Assembly: GCF_000739595.1 (NCBI RefSeq) | Contig: NZ_BBJP01000050.1 | Span: 1 to 44,587, forward strand | Source of the DNA: Halorubrum halophilum | GTDB taxonomy: Archaea; Halobacteriota; Halobacteria; Halobacteriales; Haloferacaceae | Reading direction: 5' to 3' | DNA length: 44,587 bases | Shown: one piece after another, positions 17,240 through 25,648 of the stretch | Layout of the letters: every line of letters starts with the position of its first letter | How positions within the stretch are numbered: the first letter of the stretch is position 1 | Position numbers and translations under genes: made by a program | Notes under the pieces: generated by a model | Told to the model about the DNA's origin: nothing | What the model saw: only the letters and a program-made list of their open reading frames with translations | Database searches by the model: none

Positions 17240-17310
17240 GGAAAATTCGAAGCGAAAGCCTCGTCCTTCAGGGCGTGGGGCGAATCCGACAACTCCTACC
17301 CGGTCTACAG

Positions 17311-17355
17311 AGAACAAGGAGAGAGCCCACGACTTCAGTCATGGGAAGGGGTCAA
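17311..17355 (+). mobile_element. IS200/605 right-end-like hairpin, GTCAAT type
   Basis: AACAAGGAGAGAG precedes the hairpin CCCACGAC-TTCA-GTCATGGG (17326-17345; one bulge) and then AAGGGGTCAAT. The order matches other solo right ends here. It is the second of three such units within 175 bp. Confidence 0.6.
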
Positions 17356-17384
17356 TTCCAGCTATCGGTTGACTGTGTCAGCGT

Positions 17385-17430
17385 TGTCAGATTCACTCCC
17401 GGCGTAAACGCCGGGATTCTCTCCTCGTAG
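17385..17430 (-). mobile_element. IS200/605 right-end-like hairpin, GAATCCGAC type
   Basis: On the minus strand: TACGAGGAGAGAATCC, a perfect 7-bp hairpin CCCGGCG-TTTA-CGCCGGG (17398-17415) and the end GAATCTGAC. It faces the two preceding units. Confidence 0.65.
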
Positions 17431-17651
17431 AAAGATAGATTGTCTCGGATCGGTTTCAAGGCGAGTCAGTCGGTCCCGAACAACGGCGTCAGAGCTGTTA
17501 AGACGATATTAACTCATATCCAGAGCCACGGATTCGGCCCAATTGGGACACTATGGGCCGATATAGAACTGTTGATTCAGTCAACTGTATATCTTATTCA
17601 TATGTAATCTTATGATATTCACATAAGATAGAACATTAAATTAACGGCATG

Positions 17652-17657
17652 TTTATC
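17652..17657 (+). promoter_or_regulatory. TATA-like element for a leaderless transcript
   Basis: TTTATC is centred about 29 bases before ATG 17684 in a strongly AT-rich stretch (17570-17683). No ribosome-binding sequence lies next to the ATG, so a leaderless mRNA is likely. The rest of 17431-17651 holds no gene. Confidence 0.5.
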
Positions 17658-17683
17658 ACCGCTAATGTTTTATTAATATCTGC

Positions 17684-20383
17684 ATGGCACGCAAGCTGGT
17701 AAGCGAGGACGGCGATAGCGACAGGTATAGCGATACCGAAGAATCGGGCGGAGAAAACGGTGACCCTGGGGCCACTGGTGGATTGCTGAACAGACGGGAG
17801 TACGTAAAACTTGGCGCGGCGGCGGCGGGTGGAATTTTCGTGTCTTCGGGGTTGGGGTCGGCCTCGGTAGAGCGGCACGGGATACAGTTCGATCGCGTCC
17901 TCAACGCGGTCGACGATCTCGGGCTCGACAACTCCGGTGGGCGAGCGATCGATTCGGCGCTTCTCGACAGTTTAGAGGACGGAACGCTCATCGAGTTCCC
18001 CGACGGTCGATACACGATCGAGGATACACTCATCGGCACGAACCTATCGAACGTCGGCCTCGTGGCCGCTGAAGGAGCTCGGCCGACGCTCGTCCCTGCC
18101 GCTCCCACGAGCGACCTCTTAGATGACGAGTATCTGATCGTCTTCCGGGGGTCGGACATCCTGTTCGGTGGGTTCGATCTGGATTTCACCCGCGGTTCGG
18201 ACTACGGCGGACGCGTCCATCTCATCGCCGAGAGCGGGGATGTCTCCGTGTTCGATGTCACTACGAAGGGGCAGCTGCCCGGGAACGTCGACGGCTACCG
18301 CGTGGAGGCGCGCACGAAGGACGGCGTTGCGACGCTAGACAACGTCAACATGCGTGACGGCGCGGTCGAAGGACGGTCGGCGACCGGAATATTCGTCGGC
18401 CCGCCACATGCGGGCGAGATCCACATTCGCAACTGCGACATCTGGCACTTCCCCAGCAAAGGCATCTACGCGTCCAATCCCGCTCACCCCGATGTCGGAA
18501 AGGGTGGAACCGTCCATGTGGACGGTGGACTATACAAGAACAACAACGACTGTGACATCCGCGTCGGCAGCGCCGGTTCCACGGTCAAAAACATCGTCTC
18601 GGTCAAGCAGGACACTCGTCAGGGCGAGACCGTCACGTGGAAGAATCCGATTCCACGGCGGCACTGGGACGGGCGAACCGACATCGTCCAGACCCGGTCG
18701 ATCCGTCTCAAGTACGGCCAAGACGTCCTCATCGAGGGCTGCGAGTTCGTTCACGACATCGGCCAAGGCGCCGGAGCCATTACGAGCGAAGGCTCGCACG
18801 GAGGCGGAACGACGATTCGCGACTGCCGCATCTCGGTGAACGACGCCGAGGTCTATCCGATTCTGCTGAAGAACGGAAGCGGTGACGGATTCGAGATCGA
18901 GAACGTGTCGATCACGGGGACGAGCGGGCGCGGCGCCGCCATCCGCGTCGAAGACGGCCGCGACGGCACCACCGTCCGGAACAGTTGTATCAATCTCACG
19001 GGGGCGGGCGAATGCGGCGTCGAGATCATCGGCTCGAACGACTGCGTCGTGGCCGACTCGAACATCAAAGTCGACGGCGAAGCCGTCAAGTACAGGAACG
19101 CGAGCGTCGAGACGAGCGGCCTCACCTACACGGACAGCTGTCCACTCCCCGATGCGACGGACTACGATGCACCTCCCAGTGGGGATTCCTCGGAAGACGA
19201 CACGACGGAGAAGACGCTCTCGGACACGTGTACGATCCGCGCAACGGACGGTACCGTGGACTACTCGGTCACCGCGAGCGACAGTATTGTCGACGGATCG
19301 GACGGGAAGACCGTCGATTCCTCGGTCGCGAACACCGTTTCGGGAACCATCACTGACGGCGACGAGCAGTGGTTCTGGTTCGGCGGCGAGATTCAGAGTC
19401 TCGAACTCAGTGCGGACGCCACCTTCTTCATCAACGGTGAGGAGGTCGATCCCGCTCAGTTCGACGACGCGACTGACGGCGGCGATTCCTCGGGAGACGA
19501 CACGACCGACGACGGAGACTCCTCGGGAAACGACACGACGGAGAAGACGCTGTCGAACACGTGTACGCTCCGAGCGACCGACGGTACAGTGGAGTACTCG
19601 ATCACCGCAAGCGATGGCATCGTCGACGGATCGAACGGGAGCACTGTTGACTCTTCGGTCGCGAACACGATCTCTGGAACTCTCGCCGACGGTGCCGGTG
19701 ACTGGTTCTGGTTCGGTGGCGAGATCCAGAGTCTCGAACTCAGCGCGGACGCCACCTTCTTCATCAACGGCGAGGAGGTTGACACCGATCAGTTCGAAGA
19801 CACGGCCGACGACGAGACTGCCTCGGAAGACGGTACGACCAAAGAGGAAGACGGCACGACAGAAAAGACGCTGTCGGACACTTCTACGCTCCGCGCGACC
19901 GGTGGCGCTGTAGACTACACCATCACTGTGAGCGACGGTATCGTCGACGGATCGGACGGAAAAACCGTCGATTCCTCGGTCTCGAACACGATCTCCGGAA
20001 CTCTCGCCGACGGTGCCGGTGACTGGTTCTGGTTCAGTGGTGAGATCCAGAGTCTCGAACTCAGCGCGGACGCCACCTTCTTCATCAACGGCGAGGAGGT
20101 CGACACCGCCCTGTTCGATGGTTCGCTCCCTAACGTTCTCAAGGTCGATGGGAAGGTCGCCGATGGGGGCGCGGAGTACACCATCGAAGTGACCGACGAA
20201 CTCGTTCGCGATGACAACGCCAGTACAGTTCCCGAACAAGGCCACGAGTGGGACGAACGCGAGGACACCGTCAACGGTAGCGAAGTCGTCGGCTCGGTGT
20301 GGGACGGCATCGACGTCTACCAGTTCTCCGGCGATCTGACCCAACTGAACATCGACGGAAACGCACAGGTGAACTTCGAGTAA
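17684..20383 (+). CDS. Tat-secreted right-handed beta-helix protein with repeat tail
   Basis: A Tat signal follows a polar leader: NRREYVKLGAAAAGGIFVSS, twin Arg at 37-38. Residues about 70-490 form a parallel beta-helix (pectate-lyase-like fold) with repeats such as RGSDILFGGFDLDFTRGSDY and IHIRNCDIWHFPSKGIYASN. Then three tandem units of about 88 residues (from about 510, 620 and 727; each with EKTLSDT, WFWFGGEIQSLELSADATFF and INGEEVD) are joined by Asp/Ser/Thr-rich linkers, and a fourth divergent unit ends the protein. Probably a cell-surface glycan-binding or glycan-modifying protein. The beta-helix is nearly identical to that of the lipoprotein at 23683. Confidence 0.85.
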   Translation: MARKLVSEDGDSDRYSDTEESGGENGDPGATGGLLNRREYVKLGAAAAGGIFVSSGLGSASVERHGIQFDRVLNAVDDLGLDNSGGRAIDSALLDSLEDGTLIEFPDGRYTIEDTLIGTNLSNVGLVAAEGARPTLVPAAPTSDLLDDEYLIVFRGSDILFGGFDLDFTRGSDYGGRVHLIAESGDVSVFDVTTKGQLPGNVDGYRVEARTKDGVATLDNVNMRDGAVEGRSATGIFVGPPHAGEIHIRNCDIWHFPSKGIYASNPAHPDVGKGGTVHVDGGLYKNNNDCDIRVGSAGSTVKNIVSVKQDTRQGETVTWKNPIPRRHWDGRTDIVQTRSIRLKYGQDVLIEGCEFVHDIGQGAGAITSEGSHGGGTTIRDCRISVNDAEVYPILLKNGSGDGFEIENVSITGTSGRGAAIRVEDGRDGTTVRNSCINLTGAGECGVEIIGSNDCVVADSNIKVDGEAVKYRNASVETSGLTYTDSCPLPDATDYDAPPSGDSSEDDTTEKTLSDTCTIRATDGTVDYSVTASDSIVDGSDGKTVDSSVANTVSGTITDGDEQWFWFGGEIQSLELSADATFFINGEEVDPAQFDDATDGGDSSGDDTTDDGDSSGNDTTEKTLSNTCTLRATDGTVEYSITASDGIVDGSNGSTVDSSVANTISGTLADGAGDWFWFGGEIQSLELSADATFFINGEEVDTDQFEDTADDETASEDGTTKEEDGTTEKTLSDTSTLRATGGAVDYTITVSDGIVDGSDGKTVDSSVSNTISGTLADGAGDWFWFSGEIQSLELSADATFFINGEEVDTALFDGSLPNVLKVDGKVADGGAEYTIEVTDELVRDDNASTVPEQGHEWDEREDTVNGSEVVGSVWDGIDVYQFSGDLTQLNIDGNAQVNFE
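19204..20130 (+). repeat. Three tandem repeats within the beta-helix gene
   Basis: Units begin at about 19210, 19543 and 19861 and share long identical DNA runs, for example around TTCTTCATCAACGG and CAGAGTCTCGAACTCAG. The close DNA identity points to recent duplication or gene conversion and makes copy-number change likely. Confidence 0.8.
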
Positions 20384-20423
20384 GCGCTGAATAACTATTT
20401 GCGTTCTATTCGACGCGTATCGT

Positions 20424-22196
20424 ATGCCTGGCGTTTGTTTAGACGTGCATCCAGGAGGGAAGGTGCCGCGTCACTCCCTCAATTCACTTTTACATCTCGA
20501 TACCTACGCGCACGAGACGATCAGCGCGGATCGCGAGCGCTTTCTCGGATACACGCACTACCCCGGATACCCCATTGTCACCCTCGAAACGGAGGAGTAT
20601 ATCGTGTACTTCGAAGGGTACTGCTACGACGACGGCGACGTGCGCGAGCGGTTGCGCTCGCTGGCACCTGCGTTGTTCGATCTGACGGCGGACGACGTTG
20701 CCCAGTTCGTTCGGGAAACGGACGGAGAGTTCCTCGTGGTCGGCATCGACCGCCAGAGTGGACGCGTCGCCGTGGTCAACGACGCCTTCGGGCGACTTCC
20801 AGTCTACTGTGACGACCATGCCGACGGGTTCGTCCTCTCGCGAGAACCGCGGTTCGTCATCGGCAACGGAGAGAACAACGAGTTCGACCGTATGGGCCTC
20901 GCACAGAGTCTGCTATTCGGCTACACGCTGGGAGATCGGACGCTGTGGGAGGACATCGAGCGACTCGCCGGCGGAACGCATGTCGTTGTCAACAGCGATG
21001 GCGAATCCGAGCGCACCCGCCATTACGAGTTTGACTTCAGCGAGAAGCGACACACCGACAAATCCGTCGAGGAGAATGCTCGAAATCTCGCGGAGCTCTT
21101 CACCGATGCCTGTGACCGCAGAACCCGCCCGGGAGGGCAAACCCTCCTCTCGCTCAGCGGGGGGCTAGATTCTCGCGCCGTCGCCGGCGGCTTCCGTGCG
21201 CGGGACATCTCGTTCGTCGCAGCGACGTTCATGCACGACGATGGGAGCACGAGCGACGATGTCGAGATCGCTCGTCAGGTCGCGGACGCGGCGGAGTTCG
21301 ACTGGAAGACGTATACGCTGGAACCATTCGGAGAGGCCGAGGTGAACCAACTTCTCCGGATGAAAGAGGGATTGAACCCTGTCCAGATGGGATTCATTCT
21401 CCAGTTCTTCGAGCGTCTGCTCGAGGAACACGGTCACGGCACAACGTACGTAACGGGTGATGGCGGCGACAAGGCGATTCCCGACCTGAGCCCGAGCGCC
21501 GACATCCGTTCGCTCGAGGAGTTCGTCTCGTACGTCTGCTCGAAGAATGCCATCTTCGACCCGGCGACGGTCGAGGAGCTGACCGGCGTCGAGGAGCAGG
21601 CACTCAGGGAGGAGATCGCCGCCGTCACCTCGGCGTATCCCGAGTCGGAGTGGAACAACCTGTACGTTCACTTCCTCGTCGCCGAGCGGGGGCAAAACTG
21701 GCTATTCGAAGGGGAGGACCGCAACCGCGGGTACCTCTGGAGCACGAGCCCGTTCTACGGGCTACGGTTCTTCGAGTACGCGATGAACGTCCCCGCGTCC
21801 CAGAAGTCCGGCTACCGTCTCTACCGGTATTTCCTGGACGAGCTGTGGCCGGCGGCCACCGGCATCGAGCACGCTGACTTCGGGTTCGCGCTCGACTCGC
21901 CGGTGTACTACGCCGTGCAGCAGGGGCTCGATCTGATAGACGGTTATCCACGTCTCGAACGGATCGTCGAAACGATTCACGACGGCGGGAGCTCGCGTTC
22001 CGAGGACGATGTCGCCGGTCATCTCCTCTCGCGCCGACTGTCAGACCGAGCCGTCGAGCGATACTTTTCGCCGACTGTCGTCGAGGATATCGCAAACGAC
22101 CGCGCCGCCTACAACTCGAAGCAGGCGTTCACGCTCCTCACCTTAGCTTCGGAGGTGGCTCGCCTCGGGTCGACCGAACGGGTGGTGGACGCCTGA
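20424..22196 (+). CDS. Asparagine-synthase-like amidotransferase
   Basis: The C-terminal synthase domain is intact in its ATP pyrophosphatase motif SGGLDS (245-250), followed by DDVEIARQVADAAEFDWKTY and a GDGGDKAIPDLS loop. The N-terminal domain keeps class II glutaminase features (ETDGEFLVVGIDRQSGRVAV, NDAFGRLPVYC) but begins MPGVCLDV, so the catalytic Cys expected at position 2 is missing and the only nearby Cys is residue 5. It may use free ammonia or have lost glutaminase activity. In a cluster with a uronic-acid-making dehydrogenase, amidation of a glycan uronic acid is an attractive guess. No proof is visible. Confidence 0.82.
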   Translation: MPGVCLDVHPGGKVPRHSLNSLLHLDTYAHETISADRERFLGYTHYPGYPIVTLETEEYIVYFEGYCYDDGDVRERLRSLAPALFDLTADDVAQFVRETDGEFLVVGIDRQSGRVAVVNDAFGRLPVYCDDHADGFVLSREPRFVIGNGENNEFDRMGLAQSLLFGYTLGDRTLWEDIERLAGGTHVVVNSDGESERTRHYEFDFSEKRHTDKSVEENARNLAELFTDACDRRTRPGGQTLLSLSGGLDSRAVAGGFRARDISFVAATFMHDDGSTSDDVEIARQVADAAEFDWKTYTLEPFGEAEVNQLLRMKEGLNPVQMGFILQFFERLLEEHGHGTTYVTGDGGDKAIPDLSPSADIRSLEEFVSYVCSKNAIFDPATVEELTGVEEQALREEIAAVTSAYPESEWNNLYVHFLVAERGQNWLFEGEDRNRGYLWSTSPFYGLRFFEYAMNVPASQKSGYRLYRYFLDELWPAATGIEHADFGFALDSPVYYAVQQGLDLIDGYPRLERIVETIHDGGSSRSEDDVAGHLLSRRLSDRAVERYFSPTVVEDIANDRAAYNSKQAFTLLTLASEVARLGSTERVVDA

Positions 22197-22311
22197 TGAC
22201 TGTCTCCCACTCCGTTGCTCACGCCGGTCCGGATATCGGCACCCCTAGGACAACACTCACTGCCGGTGAGAGAAACGTACGGCCGTACCCGACGCACGAC
22301 CGAGACAGTAG

Positions 22312-23268
22312 ATGAACGCGGATCGCACCGACGGGCTCGTCAGCGTCGTCCTTCCGACGTACGGCCGTCCGGAGTTCCTTGTCGATGCCGTCGAGTCGGT
22401 CGATAGCCAGAGCTACGGTCCAATCGAAATCGTCGTCGTCGATGATCACTCGCCGGACCCGATCGAACCCCGACTTGAAGACGTCTCAGTCGGGGAGAAT
22501 CGGACGCTACGCTGCATCCGCCACGAGGAAAACCGGGGGGCCAGCGCGGCCCGGAGTACCGGAATCGAGGCGTCGGAAGGCGAGTTTATCGCGTTCCTCG
22601 ACGACGACGACTACTGGCTGCCGAGCAAGGTCGAAAGGCAGGTCAAGGCGTTCGAGCGTGCCGGCTCGGACGTCGGCGTCGTCTACACGGGACAGCAGTT
22701 CGTCGTCGACGGCGAGGTGACGAGCGTCTCCCGCCCGACGCTTGAAGGCGACGTTACCAAGGACATACTCTGTGGGGCGACTATGTCGACCTTCTCCGCG
22801 ATAATGGTGCGGTCGGAGGTGTACGAGACAGTCGGCGGTCCCGACGAGCGGTTCCCCTGCTGGCAGGACCGCGAGTGGCTCCTTCGCCTCTCCACGGAGT
22901 ACGATTTCGCGGTTGTCTCCGAGTCCGTGGTCGTCCGACGATCGACGGATCACGAACAGATCAGCGACGACTTCGAAACCAAGCGCGACACCGCGTACCC
23001 GCTGTTCTTGGAGACGTTTCGACCGTTAGCGGCGACGTACGGCCAGAAGTACGAACGGCGACTCGTCGCTTCCCAGTCGCTAGAACTTGGAAAATCGGCA
23101 GTTAGACACGGCTACGCGCGGGACGCTCGGAAGTACCTGCTTCGGTCAATTCGGTATCATCCGACGGAGGTTTCAGCGTATCTGTACTTCATCGTCGCAC
23201 TCGGCGGTAAATCGACGATTGAACCGGCGCGGGCGGTGTACCGCTCGGTCAACCAGCTCAGAGAGTGA
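22312..23268 (+). CDS. GT2-family glycosyltransferase
   Basis: The protein begins LVSVVLPTYGRPEFLVDAVE, with IVVVDDHSPD, ENRGASAARSTGIEASEGEF and the metal motif AFLDDDDYW, then CWQDREWLLRL as acceptor region with ED-like catalytic base candidates. The GT-A fold is complete over about 230 residues. The remaining 85 residues are helical (KSAVRHGYARDARKYLLRSI) without membrane segments. It follows the amidotransferase gene with a 115-base gap and is probably in the same unit. The sugar is not known. Confidence 0.88.
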   Translation: MNADRTDGLVSVVLPTYGRPEFLVDAVESVDSQSYGPIEIVVVDDHSPDPIEPRLEDVSVGENRTLRCIRHEENRGASAARSTGIEASEGEFIAFLDDDDYWLPSKVERQVKAFERAGSDVGVVYTGQQFVVDGEVTSVSRPTLEGDVTKDILCGATMSTFSAIMVRSEVYETVGGPDERFPCWQDREWLLRLSTEYDFAVVSESVVVRRSTDHEQISDDFETKRDTAYPLFLETFRPLAATYGQKYERRLVASQSLELGKSAVRHGYARDARKYLLRSIRYHPTEVSAYLYFIVALGGKSTIEPARAVYRSVNQLRE

Positions 23269-23682
23269 CTGACCCCTCGGGTTACGGCGCAATTAGCTGT
23301 GTTACCACTTTTGTAACTAAGCTACGACGACTGTTTCGAACAAGTATGGTGGTTCGAACGGGCTCGTTCGGAGACCGTCTGCAGGAGAGCGACACATGTA
23401 CCGGATCTACCACGGTTCCGACCGTGACGGATCAGCACGCGCCTCCTCGGACGGGAGACGACGACCGTGCGAACCGTGTGGGATCGGGAGAGGATCGGAG
23501 AAACGCGCCCCTGAATGGGCCATCGTGTACGCGTGCGACGCCGTGATCGTCGATTGCGATCTCGATGAGGTCAACGATATGGGACGCAAGAGGTGCCTGA
23601 GAATCGGGATCGGGAACGATGACGCGTATCGAGAGCGACGCGCGTCCGCCTCACAGACCATCGGTGACCCGGTGCCAGAGGA
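23269..23682. other. Leader region before the beta-helix lipoprotein gene
   Basis: No gene is supported in 414 bases. A forward frame 23396-23704 of 102 codons overlaps the next start but has Arg-rich, low-signal composition. A hairpin CACGGT-TCCG-ACCGTG lies at about 23410-23425. Confidence 0.4.
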
Positions 23683-25281
23683 ATGGAACGTAGAAACCTG
23701 TTGAAAGCTGCGGGGGCGGTCGGGATCACGAGTTTCCTCGCCGGCTGCTCGCTGTTCGACTCCGGGTCCGACCGAACGGAGACCTCTCAATCAGAGACGA
23801 CACCGTCCCGGCTTTCGGGTTCGGAATTCGAGACGGTCGTCAAACTCGAAGACGTATCCGCCGACATAGAGGGTGACGAACCGATAGATACCGCCATCGA
23901 TTCGCACCTCACGGACGGCACGCTCGTCACCGTGCCGGGGGGCCGACACCGGATCGGATCGATCACAAAACGCGACATGTCGAACGTCGGGCTCGTCGCA
24001 GCGGACGGCGCGACGCCGACATTGGTTCCTGACCGACCCGTCTCCGAGCTCACGGACGACGAACTTCTCGTCAACATCCGAGGGTCGGACATCCTGTTCG
24101 GCGGGTTCGATCTGGACTTCACCCGCGGTTCGGACTACGGCGGACGTGTCCAACTCATCGCCGAGAGCGGCGATGTCTCCGTATTCGATGTCACTACGAA
24201 GGGACAACTGGCCGGGAACGTCGACGGCTACCGCGTGGAAGCACACTCGGTGGATGGCGTTGCGACGGTGGACAACGTCAATATGCGCGACGGAGCCGTC
24301 GAAGGTCAGTCGGCGACCGGGATATTCGTCGGCCCGTCACACGCCGGCGAGATCCACATCCGCAACTGCGACATCTGGCATTTCCCCAGCAAGGGCATCT
24401 ACGCGTCCAATCCCGCCCACCCCGATGTCGGAGAGGGTGGAACCGTCCACGTAGAGGGCGGACTGTACAAGAACAACAACGACTGTGACGTCCGCGTCGG
24501 CAGCGCGGGCTCCACGGTCAAAAACATCGTCTCGGTCAAGCAGGACACTCGTCAGGGCGAGACCGTCACGTGGGAGAACCCGATTCCACGGCGGCACTGG
24601 GACGGGCGAAGCAATGTCATCCAGACTCGATCGATCCGACTCAAACACGGCCAAGACGTCCTCATCGAGGGCTGCGAGTTCGTTCACGACATCGGCCAGG
24701 GCGCCGGAGCCATTACGGGTGAAAGCACTCACGGAGGCGGAACGACGATTCGCGACTGCCGCATCTCGGTGAACGACGCCGAGATTTATCCGATACTGCT
24801 GAAGGACGGAAGCGGTGACGGATTCGAGATCGAGAACGTAACGATCACGGGGACGGGCGGGCGCGGCGCCGCCATCCGCGTCGAAAACGGTCGCGACGCC
24901 ACCACCATTCGGAACTGTCGAATCGAGACGGAATCGGGCGACGGAATCCAGATGGAGCCGGGAAGTGGCATCACGATGGCCGCGACGGAGGTCTCCGTCC
25001 CGGGCGAATGTATCACCATCGACGATGCCGACCGGTCCTTGTCCGAACTTCCATACACCATCGAACTCGAGAGGGTCGACGACGGCCCCGGAGAGCTATC
25101 CCTGTTGGTTACGGGCGACTTGCAGTCGCTCGGAACCCTCTCGAACGTATCGCTTTCACCGAGCAGCGTCGGCACGCAGGTGATCGGAACGATGGACGAC
25201 GCCACCGTGAGATTTGAATTTTCTGGCGATATCAGGCGACTCTCTGCCGATTCCTCTGTGGTCGTCTCGATCGAAACATAA
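23683..25281 (+). CDS. Tat lipoprotein with right-handed beta-helix
   Basis: The start MERRNLLKAAGAVGITSF has twin Arg at 3-4 and a lipobox LAGC with Cys22, so the protein is exported by Tat and lipid-anchored. After an acidic Ser/Thr linker, residues about 50-430 form the same beta-helix as in the protein at 17684; the DNA of 24079-24910 is very similar to 18133-18970. The C-terminal about 75 residues (IELERVDDGPGELSLLVTGD ... VRFEFSGDIRRLSADSSVVV) look like one divergent unit of the repeat that is tandem in the larger paralogue. Probably a cell-surface partner or competitor of that protein. Confidence 0.87.
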   Translation: MERRNLLKAAGAVGITSFLAGCSLFDSGSDRTETSQSETTPSRLSGSEFETVVKLEDVSADIEGDEPIDTAIDSHLTDGTLVTVPGGRHRIGSITKRDMSNVGLVAADGATPTLVPDRPVSELTDDELLVNIRGSDILFGGFDLDFTRGSDYGGRVQLIAESGDVSVFDVTTKGQLAGNVDGYRVEAHSVDGVATVDNVNMRDGAVEGQSATGIFVGPSHAGEIHIRNCDIWHFPSKGIYASNPAHPDVGEGGTVHVEGGLYKNNNDCDVRVGSAGSTVKNIVSVKQDTRQGETVTWENPIPRRHWDGRSNVIQTRSIRLKHGQDVLIEGCEFVHDIGQGAGAITGESTHGGGTTIRDCRISVNDAEIYPILLKDGSGDGFEIENVTITGTGGRGAAIRVENGRDATTIRNCRIETESGDGIQMEPGSGITMAATEVSVPGECITIDDADRSLSELPYTIELERVDDGPGELSLLVTGDLQSLGTLSNVSLSPSSVGTQVIGTMDDATVRFEFSGDIRRLSADSSVVVSIET

Positions 25282-25299
25282 TTGTGCTTTACGTGATCT

Positions 25300-25449
25300 C
25301 GTCGATCAACCCGAACCCGTTTTTGAACCGCACACGGTTCTCGAACCCGTGGGCGTCGAGTGTCGCGACGATCGCCTCGCCAGCGTCGATGTCGCATCAT
25401 CGAAACAGGAAGCCCGATCCTCACCGAGGCAACGCCTGTGGCTGAGTAG
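25300..25449 (+). pseudogene. Relic of a tnpB 3' end
   Basis: In the final frame the sequence reads IETGSPILTEATPVAE then TAG, matching VVETGSPDLKERAAPAASE of the tnpB piece at 34958-35459; the following GGATGGGATAGTTCACA matches the DNA after that stop (GGTCGGGGTAGTTCACA). Upstream similarity continues in another frame (EPVGVECRD region). Only the last 50 codons remain. Confidence 0.65.
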
Positions 25450-25467
25450 GATGGGATAGTTCACAGC

Positions 25468-25578
25468 CAATCCGAGATTGATACGGCCGTCTCGGTAGCA
25501 CAGGCATGGCTCGCGGCACATCTGGAGACTGCGAAACACAGTTCGATCGAGACATCAGAGGGTCTCTCTAGAGTGTCC
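25468..25578 (+). repeat. Coding-like 111-bp repeat, copy 1
   Basis: About 77 percent identical by eye to 36459-36571. One frame gives SQSEIDTAVSVAQAWLAAHL and ETAKHSSIETSEG; many differences from copy 2 are synonymous or conservative, suggesting that both come from a protein-coding sequence. The family was not recognised. Confidence 0.6.
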
Positions 25579-25648
25579 GTTTTTTCTCAACGTCTGCAAG
25601 AGGCACCCGAACACTAATTATGAACGCGATCATATTATCGAATGCATA

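Larger units (their letters stand above)
16477..17290 (+). mobile_element. PATE-like mini-element split by the IS6-like insertion
   Basis: TTAC 16477-16480 followed by GGAAAATT continues after the inserted element at 17240 as GGAAAATTCGAAGCG, then the hairpin GTCC-TTCA-GGGC and the end GAATCCGAC at 17290. Without the insertion and one copy of the duplicated GGAAAATT the body is 51 bp, like its relatives. It begins 20 bases after the FG-GAP gene stop on the same strand. Confidence 0.75.

Noticed and set aside
18530-20344. 604-codon reverse frame in the beta-helix gene
   Set aside because: Antisense of Asp/Gly/Ser-rich repeats; the forward frame has a Tat signal and a paralogue, this one has neither.
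23396-23704. 102-codon forward frame before the lipoprotein
   Set aside because: Overlaps the lipoprotein start by 22 bases, composition is poor and no motif is visible.
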